Notes: a model not told the origin generated them from the sequence alone. 64,000 nucleotides of DNA from Margaritifera margaritifera (GCA_029931535.1 JAQPZY010000566.1:62001-126000), one strand, 5' to 3'. Counted from the first letter of the stretch, positions 24,223 to 40,459 are shown. Translations and numbers: made by a program.

Positions 24223-24756
24223 CTATGCTGTCATTTATCTTCCAATATTTGTTTTATTTTTTGCAGGAGGAAGATTGTTGAATCAAGAACGTTATTTTTT
24301 ATTTATACCTAAACATCGGTAATTTTATTGTTTATTCCATATTCAATTAAATCCCTCTTTAATAGGCTTCCTTATAGCACGACACAGGGTATACTATGAT
24401 TGTTGGCTGCCTAATTGTCACAATCATTTCTTAAAGTACTACCATGTTTTAGTCTCAAAATAACCAAGTGTTTAATTTAATTTAAGTGTTTAATTTTGTA
24501 ATTTTGAGAAGATGTGTTGTATTCTTAAAGATAAAATGTCTTGTCGCTGCTTCTTTCTTTACATGAATAAAAGATGTTACAAGTTTCTATTCGTGAATGT
24601 TCATTTCAGTTGTGTCAATAGGCAATCAGTGAACTTTGATGTTTTTAAAAATACGTCAGTTGCTTACAAAACTGATAATTGTTATTTTTATTATTACTTG
24701 ACCATCAAGACAAAAACCCCATCAAGTCTAAGTCTTCTTTATGTTCATCACTTCCT
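24223..24756. other. No gene recognised
   Basis: Short overlapping frames only. Confidence 0.4.
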
Positions 24757-24905
24757 CGACATAATATATCCAATAATGTGTTAACTGTTGAAATCCACAA
24801 AGAAAAAATAAAAATAAAATGTGTATGCTTATATTCAGTGCATCCTGTGTGCAATCGGTGCTCAATCCAGACTGAAAAAAATGACCAACAGATATTTGCT
24901 TAGTC
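24757..24905 (-). repeat. Dispersed repeat, copy 2 (inverted)
   Basis: Reverse complement of the repeat at 10022-10172. The longest exact shared run is CGATTGCACACAGGATGCAC (24840-24859). Confidence 0.7.
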
Positions 24906-25769
24906 ATACGGCATGCACAATCAATCAACAACCAAACAATGCAGTGATCGAAAAACCTTCACACCAGCATTTGCAAATCAGTCAATTTTACTAAGTAATT
25001 AAGTAATTGCCAATTCACGAAATTAAATGTCACAGCTAAATGTTGTTTAAATGATCTAATACTGCTGTATTAAAAAAAAACGCCATCATACGCAATTAGC
25101 TTGGCCGTGATGTCAGACAGTCATCACGGAATCAATCGCCCAGTGAATAATATCGTCCATTTCCTATAAAATAACTCCATTTGTTAACAATTATTCATGG
25201 TACTGTCCTTGAAACAACTAGGTGTCAAAGTGTTAATTAGTGAGTGCATTCAGATTGTAATGGATGCAATGAGAACCGACGGTGTCTACATGTATCTATA
25301 CTTTAACTATTCACGCTATGCATTTATGTAACAATGCACGGTTTTCTCCTTCAAATCAAATATGTGACCACTGTGTTTTTACCACTTCTCGTTTAATATG
25401 CGTTGATTTAGGATGGTATCTGTGTTCCATTGTTCACTTCGTATGTTTCAGTGCAGAACAGAGAAATTCCACCCGAGATTCAGAATTTTCCTATCTAACG
25501 CCGACGCATAATGAAGGATTATTTTTCTCACATTCCTGAACGAAAAATGAGGGTCGAAGTCAAAATGGCATATGATGAATACTGATGTAACTTTCAAACA
25601 ACTTAACACCCATAATAATTTCATGTCTTTATGATAAAGCGTAAAAAGTTGCGTTAATACATTGACTTTAAATGATATTTGAAAATATTTTAGTGTTCAA
25701 GGAACAGTGATAGAGACGGCTAAGGTAATGGCAAAACACAGAATCTGAACTGTCTACTGCAGATAGCTT
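24906..25769. other. Left flank of the satellite; no gene recognised
   Basis: It includes a short perfect hairpin, CCGTGATG...CATCACGG (25105-25129). No palindrome like the one on the right side of the satellite is present at the left junction. Confidence 0.4.
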
Positions 25770-25849
25770 TCACAATACAAATATATAAATATATACAGGG
25801 CAAAATCAGAATACAAAACAAATATATGCAAAGCAATGACAATACAAAT

Positions 25850-26320
25850 ATATACAAAACAATCATAATATAAATATATACAAAGCAATCACAATGCAAA
25901 TATATACAAAGCTATCACAATACAAATATATACAAAGCAAAATCACAATACAAATATATACAAAGCAACATCTTAATACAAATATACACAAAGCAACCAC
26001 AATACAAATATATACAAAGCAAAATCACAATACAAATATATACAAAGCAAAATCACAATACAAATATATACAAAGCAATCACAATACAAATATATACAAA
26101 ACAATCATAATATAAATATATACAAAGCAATCACAATGCAAATATATACAAAGCTATCACAATACAAATATATACAAAGCAAAATCACAATACAAATATA
26201 TACAAAGCAACATCTTAATACAAATATACACAAAGCAACCACAATACAAATATATACAAAGCAAAATCACAATACAAATATATACAAAGCAATCACAATA
26301 CAAATATATACAAAGCAATC
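25850..26320 (+). repeat. Tandem duplication of about 242 bp inside the satellite
   Basis: The rare variant order ACAAAACAATCATAATATAA, ATGCAAAT, CTATCA, CATCTTAATAC, ATATACAC and CAACCA at 25855-26000 is repeated in the same order 242 bp later (26097-26240). Confidence 0.9.
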
Positions 26321-29300
26321 ACAATACAAATATATACAAAGCAATCACAATACAAATATATACAAAGCAATCACAACACAAATATATACAAAGCAATCAC
26401 AATACAAATATATACAAATCAAAGTCACAATACAAATATATACAAAGCAATCACAATACAAATATATACAAAGCAATCACAATACAAATATATACAAAGC
26501 AAAATCACAATACAAATATATACAAAGCAATCACAATACAAATATATACAAAGCAATCACAATACAAATATATACAAAGCAAAATCACAATACAAATATA
26601 TACAAAGCAATCACAATACAAATATATACAAAGCAATCAAAATACAAATATATACAAAGCAATCACAATACAAATATATACAAAGCAATCACAATACAAA
26701 TATATAAAAAACAATAACAATACAAATATATACAAAGCAAAATCACAATAAAAATTTATACAAAGCAATCACAATACAAATATATACAAAGCAATCACAA
26801 TACAAATATATACAAAGCAATCACAATACAAATATATACAAAGCAATCACAATACAAATATATACAAAGCAAAATCACAATACAAATATATACAAAGCAA
26901 TCATAATACAAATATATACAAAGCAAAATCACAATACAAATATATACAAAGCAAAATCACAACACAAATATATACAAAGCAAAATCACAATACAAATATA
27001 CACAAAGCAAAATCACAATACAAATATATACAAAGCAAAATCACAATACAAATATATACAAAGCAGTCATAATACAAATATATACAAAGCAATCATAATA
27101 CAAATATATACAAAGCAAAATCACAATACAAATATATACAAAGCAATCACAATACAAATATATACAAAGCAATCACAATACAAATATATACAAAGAAAAA
27201 TCACAATACAAATATATACAAAGCAAAGTCACAATACAAATATATACAAAGCAATCATTATACAAATATATACAAAGCAATCACAATGTAAATATATACA
27301 AAGCAAAATCACAATACAAATATATACAAAGCAATCATAATACAAATATATACAAAGCAATCACAATACAAATATATACAAAGCAAATTCACAATACAAA
27401 TATATACAAAGCAAAATCACAATACAAATATATACAAAGCAATCATAATATGAATATATACAAAGCAAAATCACAATACAAATATATACAAAGCAACGAC
27501 AATACAAATATATACAAAGCAATCACAATACAAATATATACAAAGCAAAGTCACAATACAAATATATACAAAGCAATCACAATACAAATATATACAAAGC
27601 AATCACAATACAAATATATACAAAGCAATCACAATACAAATATATACAAAGCAACCACAATACAAATATATAAAAAACAATCACAATACAAATATATACA
27701 AAGCAAAATCACAATACAAATATATACAAAGCAAAATCAGAATACAAATATATACAAAGCAATCACAATACAAATATATACAAAGCAACCACAATACAAA
27801 TATATACAAAGCAAAATCACAACAGAAATATATACAAAGCAAAATCACAATACAAATATATACAAAGCAAAATCACAATACAAATATATACAAAGCAATC
27901 ATAATACAAATATATACAAAGCAAAATCACAATACAAATATATACAAAGCAAAATCACAATACAAATATATACAAAGCAAAATCACAATACAAATATATA
28001 CAAAGCAAAATAACAATACAAATATATACAAAGCAATCACAATACAAATATATACAAAGCAAAATCACAATACAAATATATACAAAGCAACCACAATACA
28101 AATATATACAAAGCAACCACAATACAAATATATACAAAGCAAAATCACAAAACAAATATATACAAAGCAAAATAACAATACAAATATATACAAAGCAAAA
28201 TCACAATACAAATATATACAAAGCAAAATGACAATACAAATATATACAAAGCAAAATCACAATACAAATATATACAAAGCAATCACAATACAAATATATA
28301 CAAAGCAAAGTCACAATACAAATATATACAAAGCAACCACAAAACAAATATAAAAAAGCAATCATAATACAAATATATACAAGGCAATCACAATACAAAT
28401 ATATACAAAGCAACAACAATACAAATATATACAAAGCAACCACAATACAAATATATACAAAGCAAAATCACAATACAAATATATACAAAGCAATCACAAT
28501 ACAAATATATACAAAGCAATCACAATACAAATATATACAAAGCAATCACAATACAAATATATACAAAGCAATCACAATACAAATATATACAAAGCAATCA
28601 CAATACAAATATATACAAAGCAAAATCACAATACAAATATATACAAAGCAATCACAATACAAATATATACAAAGCAATCACAATACAAATATATACAAAG
28701 CAATCACAATACAAATATATACAAAGCAATCACAATACAAATATATACAAAGCAATCACAATACAAATATATACAAAGCAATCACAATACAAATATATAC
28801 AAAGCAATCACAATACAAATATATACAAAGCAATCACAATACAAATATATACTAAGCAAGTCACAATACAAATATACACAAAGCAATCACAATACAAATA
28901 TATACAAAAAAATCACAATACAAATATATACAAAGCAATCACAATACAAATATATACAAAGCAAAATCACAATACAAATATATACAAAGCAAAGTCACAA
29001 TACAAATATATACAAAGCAATCATAATACAAGTATATACAAAGCAATCACAATACAAATATATACAAAGAGAATAATCAATACAAATATTTACAAAGCAA
29101 TCACAATACAAATATATACAAAGCAATCACAATACAAATATATACAAAGCAAAATCACAATACAAATATATACAAAGCAATCACAATACAAATATATACA
29201 AAGCAAAATCACAATACAAATATATACAAAGCAAAATCACAATACAAATATATACAAAGCAATCACAATACAAATATATACAAATCAAAATCACAATACA

Positions 29301-32300
29301 AATATATACAAAGCAATCACAATACAAATATATACAAAGCAAAATCACAATACAAATATATACAAAGCAATCACAATACAAATATATACAAAGCAATCAC
29401 AATACAAATATATACAAAGCAAAATCACAATACAAATATATACAAAGCAATCACAATACAAATATATACAAAGCAATCACAATACAAATATATACAAAGC
29501 AATCACAATACAAATATATACAAAGCAATCACAATACAAATATATACAAAGCAATCACAATACAAATATATACAAAGCAATCACAATACAAATATATACA
29601 AAGCAAAATCACAATACAAATATATACAAAGCAATCACAATACAAATATATACAAAGCAAAATCACAATACAAATATATACAAAGCAAAATCACAATACA
29701 AATATATACAAAGCAAAATCACAATACAAATATATACAAAGCAAAATCACAATACAAATATATACAAAGCAATCACAATACAAATATATACAAAGCAATC
29801 ACAATACAAATATATACAAAGCAATCACAATACAAATATATACAAAGTAAAATAACAATACAAATATATACAAAGCAACCACAATACAAATATATACAAA
29901 GTAAAAATCACAATACAAATATATACAAAGCAATCACAATACAAATATATACAAAGCAATCACAATACAAATATATACAAAGCAACCACAATACAAATAT
30001 ATACAAAGCAATCACAATACAAATATATACAAAGCAAAATCACAATACAAATATATACAAGGCAAAATCACAATACAAATATATACAAAGCAAAATCACA
30101 ATACAAATATATACAAAGCAAAATAACAATACAAATATATACAAAGCAAGATCACAATAAAAATATATACAAAGCAAAATCACAATACAAATATATACAA
30201 AGCAAAATCACAATACAAATATATACAAAGCAAAATCACAATACAAATATATACAAAGCAATCACAATACAAATATATACAAAGCAAAATCACAATACAA
30301 ATATATACAAAGCAATCACAATACAAATATATACAAAGCAATCACAATACAAATATATACAAAGCAAAATCACAATACAAATATATACAAAGCAATCACA
30401 ATACAAATATATACAAAGCAATCACAATACAAATATATACAAAGCAATCACAATACAAATATATACAAAGCAATCACAATACAAATATATACAAAGCAAT
30501 CACAATACAAATATATACAAAGCAAAGTCACAATACAAATATATGCAAAGCAAAATCACAATACAAATATATACAAAGCAAAATCACAATACAAATATAT
30601 ACAAAGCAAAATCACAATACAAATATATACAAAGCAAAATCACAATACAAATATATACAAAGCAAAATCACAATACAAATATATACAAAGCAATCACAAT
30701 ACAAATATATACAAAGCAATCACAATACAAATATATACAAAGCAATCACAATACAAATATATACAAAGCAAAATCACAATACAAATATATACAAAGCAAA
30801 GTCACAATACAAATATATACAAAGCAAAGTCACAATACAAATATATACAAAGCAATCACAATACAAATATATACAAAGCAATCACAATACAAATATATAC
30901 AAAGCAATCACAATACAAATATATACAAAGCAAAATCACAATACAAATATATACAAAGCAAAGTCACAATACAAATATATACAAAGCGATCACAATACAA
31001 ATATATACAAAGCAAAATCACAATACAAATATATACAAAGCAAAATCACAATACAAATATATACAAATCAAAATCACAATACAAATATATACAAAGCAAA
31101 GTCACAATACAAATATATACAAAGCAAAATCACAATACAAATATATAAAAATCAAAATCACAATACAAATATATACAAAGCAAAATCACAATACAAATAT
31201 ATACAAAGCAATCATAATACAAATATATACAAAGAAAAAATCAAAATACTAATATATACAAGCAAAATCACAATACAAATATATACAAAGCAAAATCACA
31301 ATACAAATATATACAAAGCAAAATCACAATACAAATATATACAAAGCAATCACAATACAAATATATACAAAGCAAAGTCACAATACAAATATATACAAAG
31401 CAACTTCAATTCAAATATATACAAAGCAATCATAATACAAATATATACAAAGCAATCACAATACAAATATATACAAAGCAACCACAATACAAATATATAC
31501 AAAGCAACCACAATACAAATATATACAAAGCAACATCACAATACAAATATATAGAAAGCAATCACAATACAAATATATACAAAGCAAAGTCACAATACAA
31601 ATATATACAAAGCAATCACAATACAAATATATACAAAGCAATCACAATACAAATATATACAAAGCAATCACAATACAAATATATACAAAGCAATCACAAT
31701 ACAAATATATACAAAGCAATCACAATACAAATATATACAAAGCAAAGTCACAATACAAATATATACAAAGCAATCACAATACAAATATATACAAAGCAAT
31801 CACAATACAAATATATACAAAGCAATCATAATACAAATATATACAAAGCAATCACAATACAAATATATACAAAGCAATCACAATACAAATATATACAAAG
31901 CAATCATAATACAAATATATACAAAGCAATCACAATACAAATATATACAAAGCAATCAGAATACAAATATATACAAAGCAATCACAATACAAATATATAA
32001 AAAGCAATCACAATACAAATATATACAAAGCAAAGTCACAATACAAATATATACAAATCAATCACAATACAAATATATACAAAGCAAAATAACAATACAA
32101 ATATATACAAAGCAATCACAATACAAATATATACAAAGCAATAACAATACAAATATATACAAAGCAATCACAATACAAATATATACAAAGCAATCACAAT
32201 ACAAATATATACAAAGCAATCACAATACAAATATATACAAAGCAATCACAATACAAATATATACAAAGCAATCACAATACAAATATATACAAAGCAATCA

Positions 32301-32451
32301 CAATACAAATATATACAAAGCAATCACAATACAAATATATACAAAGCAATCACAATACAAATATATACAAAGCAATCACAATACAAATATATACAAAGCA
32401 ATCACAATACAAATATATACAAAGCAAAATCACAATACAAATATATACAAA

Positions 32452-33360
32452 GCATGGTCACAATACAAATATATACAAAGCAATCATAATACAAATATAT
32501 ACAAAGCAATCACAATGCAAATATATACAAAGCAAATTCACAATACAAATATATACAAAGCAATCAAAATACAAATATATACAAAGCAATCACAATACAA
32601 ATATATACAAAGCAAAATCACAATACAAATGTATACAAAGCAATCACAATACAAATATATACAAAGCAACATCACAATACAAATATATACAAAGCAAAAT
32701 CACAATACAAATATATACAAAGCAAAATCACAATACAAATATATACAAAGCAAAATCACAATACAAATATACACAAAGCAATCATAATACAAATATATAC
32801 AAAGCAAAATCACAATTCAAATATATACAAAGCAATCACAATACAAATATATACAAAGCAATCACAATAGAAATATATACAAAGCAAAATCACAATACAA
32901 ATATATACAAAGCAAAATCACAATACAAATATATACAAAGCTATCACAATACAAATATATACAAAGCAATCACAATACAAATATATACAAAGCAATCACA
33001 ATACAAATATATACAAAGCAAGCACAATACAAATATATACAAAGCAATCACAATAGAAATATATACAAAGCAATCACAATACAAATATATACAAGGCAAA
33101 ATCACAATACAAATATATACAAAGCAAGGTCACAATACAAATATATACAAAGCAATCATAATACAAATATATACAAAGCAATCACAATGCAAATATATAC
33201 AAAGCAAATTCACAATACAAATATATACAAAGCAATCAAAATACAAATATATACAAAGCAATCACAATACAAATATATACAAAGCAAAATCACAATACAA
33301 ATGTATACAAAGCAATCACAATACAAATATATACAAGGCAAAATCACAATACAAATATAT
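32452..33360 (+). repeat. Duplicated block, 672 bp offset, inside the satellite
   Basis: The variant string GGTCAC, ATCATAAT, ATGCAAAT, CAAATTCAC, ATCAAAAT, AATGTATAC starting at 32455 recurs from 33127 in the same order. Confidence 0.88.
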
Positions 33361-33679
33361 ACAAAGCAAAATCACAATACAAATATATACAAAGCAAAAT
33401 CACAATACAAATATATACAAAGCAAAATCACAATACAAATATATACAAAGCAAAATCACAATACAAATATACACAAAGCAATCATAATACAAATATATAC
33501 AAAGCAAAATCACAATTCAAATATATACAAAGCAATCACAATACAAATATATACAAAGCAATCACAATACAAATATATACAAAGCAAATTCACAATACAA
33601 ATATATACAAAGCAATCACAATACAAATATATACAAAGCAATCACAATACAAATATATACAAAGCAATCACAATACAAA

Positions 33680-34240
33680 TATATACAAAGCAATCACAAT
33701 ACAAATATAAACAAAACAATCACAATGCAAATATGTACAAAGCAAAATCACAATACAAATATATACAAACAAAATCAGAACACAAATATATACAAAGCAA
33801 TCACAATACAAATATATACAAAGCAACCACAAAACAAATATATACAAAGCAAAATCACAACACAAATATATACAAAGCAAAATCACAATACAAATATATA
33901 CAAAGCAAAATCACAATACAAATATATACAAAGCAAAATCACAATACAAATATATACAAAGCAATCACAATACAAATATATACAAAGCAATCACAATACA
34001 AATATATACAAAGCAATCACAATACAAATATAAACAAAACAATCACAATGCAAATATGTACAAAGCAAAATCACAATGCAAATATATACAAACAAAATCA
34101 GAATACAAATATATACAAAGCAATCACAATACAAATATATACAAAGCAACCACAAAACAAATATATACAAAGCAAAATCACAACACAAATATATACAAAG
34201 CAAAATCACAATACAAATATATACAAAGCAAAATCACAAT
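33680..34240 (+). repeat. Duplicated block, about 323-331 bp offset, inside the satellite
   Basis: The series AAATATAAACAAAACAATC, ATGCAAATATGTAC, ACAAACAAAATCAGAA, CAACCACAAAAC, CAAAATCACAACAC at 33705-33870 recurs at 34028-34195. Confidence 0.88.
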
Positions 34241-35104
34241 ACAAATATATACAAAGCAAAATCACAATACAAATATATACAAAGCAAAATCACAATACAA
34301 ATATATACAAAGCAAAATCACAATACAAATATATACAAAGCAATCATAATATAAATATATGCAAAGCAAAATCACAATACAAATATATACAAAGCAATCA
34401 CAATACAAATATATACAAAGCAATCACAATACAAATATATACAAAGCAAAGTCACAATACAAATATATACAAAGCAATCACAATACAAATATATACAAAG
34501 CAATCAAAATACAAATATATACAAAGCAATCACAATACAAATATATACAAAGCAATCACAATACAAATATATAAAAAACAATCACAATACAAATATATAC
34601 AAAGCAAAATCACAATACAAATATATACAAAGCAATCACAATACAAATATATACAAAGCAAAATCACAATACAAATATACACAAAGCAAAATCACAATAC
34701 AAATATATACAAAGCAAAATCACAATACAAATATATACAAAGAGTCATAATACAAATATATACAAAGCAATCATAATACAAATATATACAAAGCAAAATC
34801 ACAATACAAATATATACAAAGCAATCACAATACAAATATATACAAAGCAATCACAATACAAATATATACAAAGCAAAATCACAATACAAATATATACAAA
34901 GCAAAGTCACAATACAAATATATACAAAGCAATCATAATACAAATATATACAAAGCAATCACAATGTAAATATATACAAAGCAAAATCACAATAGAAATA
35001 TACACAAAGCAATCACAATACAAATATATACAAAGCAATCACAATACAAATATATACAAAGCAAAATCACAATACACATATATACAAAGCAATCACAATA
35101 CAAA

Positions 35105-38100
35105 TATATACAAAGCAAAATCACAATACAAATATATATAAAGTAAAATCACAATACAAATATATACAAAGCAAAATCACAATACAAATATATACAAAGC
35201 AAAATCCCAATTCAAATATATACAAAGCAAAATCACAATACAAATATATACAAAGCAATCATAATATGAATATATACAAAGCAAAATCACAATACAAATA
35301 CATACAAAGCAATGACAATACAAATATATACAAAGCAATCACAACACAAATATATACAAAGCAAAGTCACAATACAAATATATACAAAGCAATCACAATA
35401 TAAATATATACAAAGCAATCACAATACAAATATATACAAAGCAATCACAATACAAATATATACAAAGCAATCACAATACAAATATATAAAAAACAATCAC
35501 AATACAAATATATACAAAGCAAAATCACAATACAAATATATACAAAGCAAAATCAGAATACAAATATATACAAAGCAATCACAATACAAATATATACAAA
35601 GCAACCACAATACAAATACATACAAAGCAAAATCACAACACAAATATATACAAAGCAAAATCACAATACAAATATATACAAAGCAAAATCACAATACAAA
35701 TATATACAAAGCAATCATAATACAAATATATACAAAGCAAAATCACAATACAAATATATACAAAGCAAAATCATAATACAAATATATACAAAGCAAAATC
35801 ACAATACAAATATATACAAAGCAAAATAACAATACAAATATATACAAAGCAATAACAATACAAATATATACAAAGCAAAATCACAATACAAATATATACA
35901 AAGCAACCACAATACAAATATATACAAAGCAACCACAATACAAATATATACAAAGCAAAATCACAAAACAAATATATACAAAGCAAAATCACAATACAAA
36001 TATATACAAAGCAAAATCACAATACAAATATATACAAAGCAAAATGACAATACAAATATATACAAAGCAAAATCACAATACAAATATATACAAAGCAATC
36101 ACAATACAAATATATACAAAGCAAAGTCACAATACAAATATATACAAAGCAACCACAATACAAATATAAAAAAGCAATCATAATACAAATATATACAAAG
36201 CAATCACAATACAAATATATACAAAGCAACAACAATACAAATATATACAAAGCAACCACAATACAAATATATACAAAGCAAAATCACAATACAAATATAT
36301 ACAAAGCAATCACAATACAAATATATACAAAGCAATCACAATACAAATATATACAAAGCAAAGTCGCAATACAAATATATACAAAGCAATCACAATACAA
36401 ATATATACAAAGCAATCACAATACAAATATATACAAAGCAAAGTCACAATACAAATATATACAAAGCAATTACAATACAAATATATACAAAGCAATCACA
36501 ATACAAATATATACAAAGCAAAGTCACAATACAAATATATACAAAGCAATCACAATACAAATATATACAAAGCAATCACAATACAAATATATACAAAGCA
36601 ATCACAATACAAATATATACAAAGCAATCACAATACAAATATATACAAAGCAATCACAATACAAATATATACAAATCAAAGTCACAATACAAATATATAC
36701 AAAGCAATCACAATACAAATATATACAAAGCAATCACAATGCAAATATATACAAAGCAAAATCACAATACAAATATATACAAAGCAATCACAATACAAAT
36801 ATATACAAAGCAAAATCACAATACAAATATATATAAAGTAAAATCACAATACAAATATATACAAAGCAAAATCACAATACAAATATATACAAAGCAAAAT
36901 CCCAATTCAAATATATACAAAGCAAAATCACAATACAAATATATACAAAGCAATCATAATATGAATATATACAAAGCAAAATCACAATACAAATATATAC
37001 AAAGCAATGACAATACAAATATATACAAAGCAATCACAACACAAATATATACAAAGCAAAGTCACAATACAAATATATACAAAGCAATCACAATATAAAT
37101 ATATACAAAGCAATCACAATACAAATATATACAAAGCAATCACAATACAAATATATACAAAGCAATCACAATACAAATATATAAAAAACAATCACAATAC
37201 AAATATATACAAAGCAAAATCACAATACAAATATATACAAAGCAAAATCAGAATACAAATATATACAAAGCAATCACAATACAAATATATACAAAGCAAC
37301 CACAATACAAATACATACAAAGCAAAATCACAACACAAATATATACAAAGCAAAATCACAATACAAATATATACAAAGCAAAATCACAATACAAATATAT
37401 ACAAAGCAATCATAATACAAATATATACAAAGCAAAATCACAATACAAATATATACAAAGCAAAATCATAATACAAATATATACAAAGCAAAATCACAAT
37501 ACAAATATATACAAAGCAATAACAATACAAATATATACAAAGCAAAATCACAATACAAATATATACAAAGCAACCACAATACAAATATATACAAAGCAAC
37601 CACAATACAAATATATACAAAGCAAAATCACAAAACAAATATATACAAAGCAAAATCACAATACAAATATATACAAAGCAAAATCACAATACAAATATAT
37701 ACAAAGCAAAATGACAATACAAATATATACAAAGCAAAATCACAATACAAATATATACAAAGCAATCACAATACAAATATATACAAAGCAAAGTCACAAT
37801 ACAAATATATACAAAGCAACCACAATACAAATATAAAAAAGCAATCATAATACAAATATATACAAAGCAATCACAATACAAATATATACAAAGCAACAAC
37901 AATACAAATATATACAAAGCAACCACAATACAAATATATACAAAGCAAAATCACAATACAAATATATACAAAGCAATCACAATACAAATATATACAAAGC
38001 AATCACAATACAAATATATACAAAGCAAAGTCGCAATACAAATATATACAAAGCAATCACAATACAAATATATACAAAGCAATCACAATACAAATATATA

Positions 38101-38466
38101 CAAAGCAAAGTCACAATACAAATATATACAAAGCAATTACAATACAAATATATACAAAGCAATCACAATACAAATATATACAAAGCAAAGTCACAATACA
38201 AATATATACAAAGCAATCACAATACAAATATATACAAAGCAATCACAATACAAATATATACAAAGCAATCACAATACAAATATATACAAAGCAATCACAA
38301 TACAAATATATACAAAGCAATCACAATACAAATATATACAAATCAAAGTCACAATACAAATATATACAAAGCAATCACAATACAAATATATACAAAGCAA
38401 TCACAATGCAAATATATACAAAGCAAAATCACAATACAAATATATACAAAGCAATCACAATACAAA
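35105..38466 (+). repeat. Tandem duplication of about 1.68 kb inside the satellite
   Basis: 35105-36799 is repeated as 36800-38466. Markers keep order: ATATATAAAGTAAAATC (35136 and 36831), CCCAATTC (35210 and 36905), ATGAATAT (35276 and 36971), AAATATAAAAAAGC (36165 and 37832), TCGCAATAC (36364 and 38031), ATGCAAAT (36739 and 38406). The offset is 1695 at the start and 1667 later, because one 28-bp monomer (near 35820) is missing from the second copy. Confidence 0.92.
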
Positions 38467-39201
38467 TATATACAAAGCAATCACAATACAAATATATACA
38501 AAGCAATCACAATACAAATATATACAAAGCAATCACAATACAAATATATACAAAGCAATCACAATACAAATATATACAAAGCAATCACAACACAAATATA
38601 TACAAAGCAATCACAATACAAATATATACAAAGCAATCACAATACAAATATATACAAAGCAACCACAATACAAATATATACAAAGCAATCATAATACAAA
38701 TATATACAAAGTAATCACAATACAAATATATACAAAGCAATCACAATACAAATATATACAAAGCAATCACAATACAAATATATACAAAGCAATCACAATA
38801 CAAATATATACAAAGCAATCAAAATACAAATATATACAAAGTAAAATCACAATACAAATATATACAAAGTAAAATCACAATACAAATATATACAAAGTAA
38901 AATCACAATACAAATATATACAAAGTAAAATCACAATACAAATATATACAAAGTAAAATCACAATACAAATATATACAAAGCAATCACAATACAAATATA
39001 TACAAAGCAATCACAATACAAATATATACAAAGCAATCACAATACAAATATATACAAAGCAATCACAATACAAATATATACAAAGCAATCACAATACAAA
39101 TATATACAAAGCAATCACAATACAAATATATACAAAGCAATCACAATACAAATATATACAAAGCAATCACAATACAAATATATACAAAGCAATCACAATA
39201 C

Positions 39202-39640
39202 AAATATATAAAAAACAATCACAATACAAATATATACAAAGCAAAATCACAATACAAATATATACAAAGCAATCACAATACAAATATATACAAAGCAAAA
39301 TCACAATACAAATATACACAAAGCAAAATCACAATACAAATATATACAAAGCAAAATCACAATACAAATATATACAAAGAGTCATAATACAAATATATAC
39401 AAAGCAATCATAATACAAATATATACAAAGCAAAATCACAATACAAATATATACAAAGCAATCACAATACAAATATATACAAAGCAATCACAATACAAAT
39501 ATATACAAAGCAAAATCACAATACAAATATATACAAAGCAAAGTCACAATACAAATATATACAAAGCAATCATAATACAAATATATACAAAGCAATCACA
39601 ATGTAAATATATACAAAGCAAAATCACAATAGAAATATAT
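39202..39640 (+). repeat. Copy of 34565-34990 joined to a copy of 36080-36620
   Basis: The unusual truncated unit CAAAGAGTCATAATAC at 34738 recurs at 39375 (offset 4637), with the same neighbours up to CAATGTAAAT (34971 and 39600). From about 39650 the order instead follows the block containing AAATATAAAAAAGC (36165). The stretch is therefore a chimera of two distant parts of the array. Confidence 0.8.
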
Positions 39641-40459
39641 ACAAAGCAATCACAATACAAATATATACAAAGCAATCACAATACAAATATATACAAAGCA
39701 AAATCACAATACAAATATATACAAAGCAATCACAATACAAATATATACAAAGCAAAGTCACAATACAAATATATACAAAGCAACCACAATACAAATATAA
39801 AAAAGCAATCATAATACAAATATATACAAAGCAATCACAATACAAATATATACAAAGCAACAACAATACAAATATATACAAAGCAACCACAATACAAATA
39901 TATACAAAGCAAAATCACAATACAAATATATACAAAGCAATCACAATACAAATATATACAAAGCAATCACAATACAAATATATACAAAGCAAAGTCACAA
40001 TACAAATATATACAAAGCAATCACAATACAAATATATACAAAGCAATCACAATACAAATATATACAAAGCAAAGTCACAATACAAATATATACAAAGCAA
40101 TTACAATACAAATATATACAAAGCAATCACAATACAAATATATACAAAGCAAAGTCACAATACAAATATATACAAAGCAATCACAATACAAATATATACA
40201 AAGCAATCACAATACAAATATATACAAAGCAATCACAATACAAATATATACAAAGCAATCACAATACAAATATATACAAAGCAATCACAATACAAATATA
40301 TACAAAGCAAAATCACAATACAAATATATACAAAGCAATCACAATACAAATATATACAAAGCAATCACAATACAAATATATACAAAGCAAAATCACAATA
40401 CAAATATATACAAAGCAATAACAATACAAATATATACAAAGCAAAATCACAATACAAAT

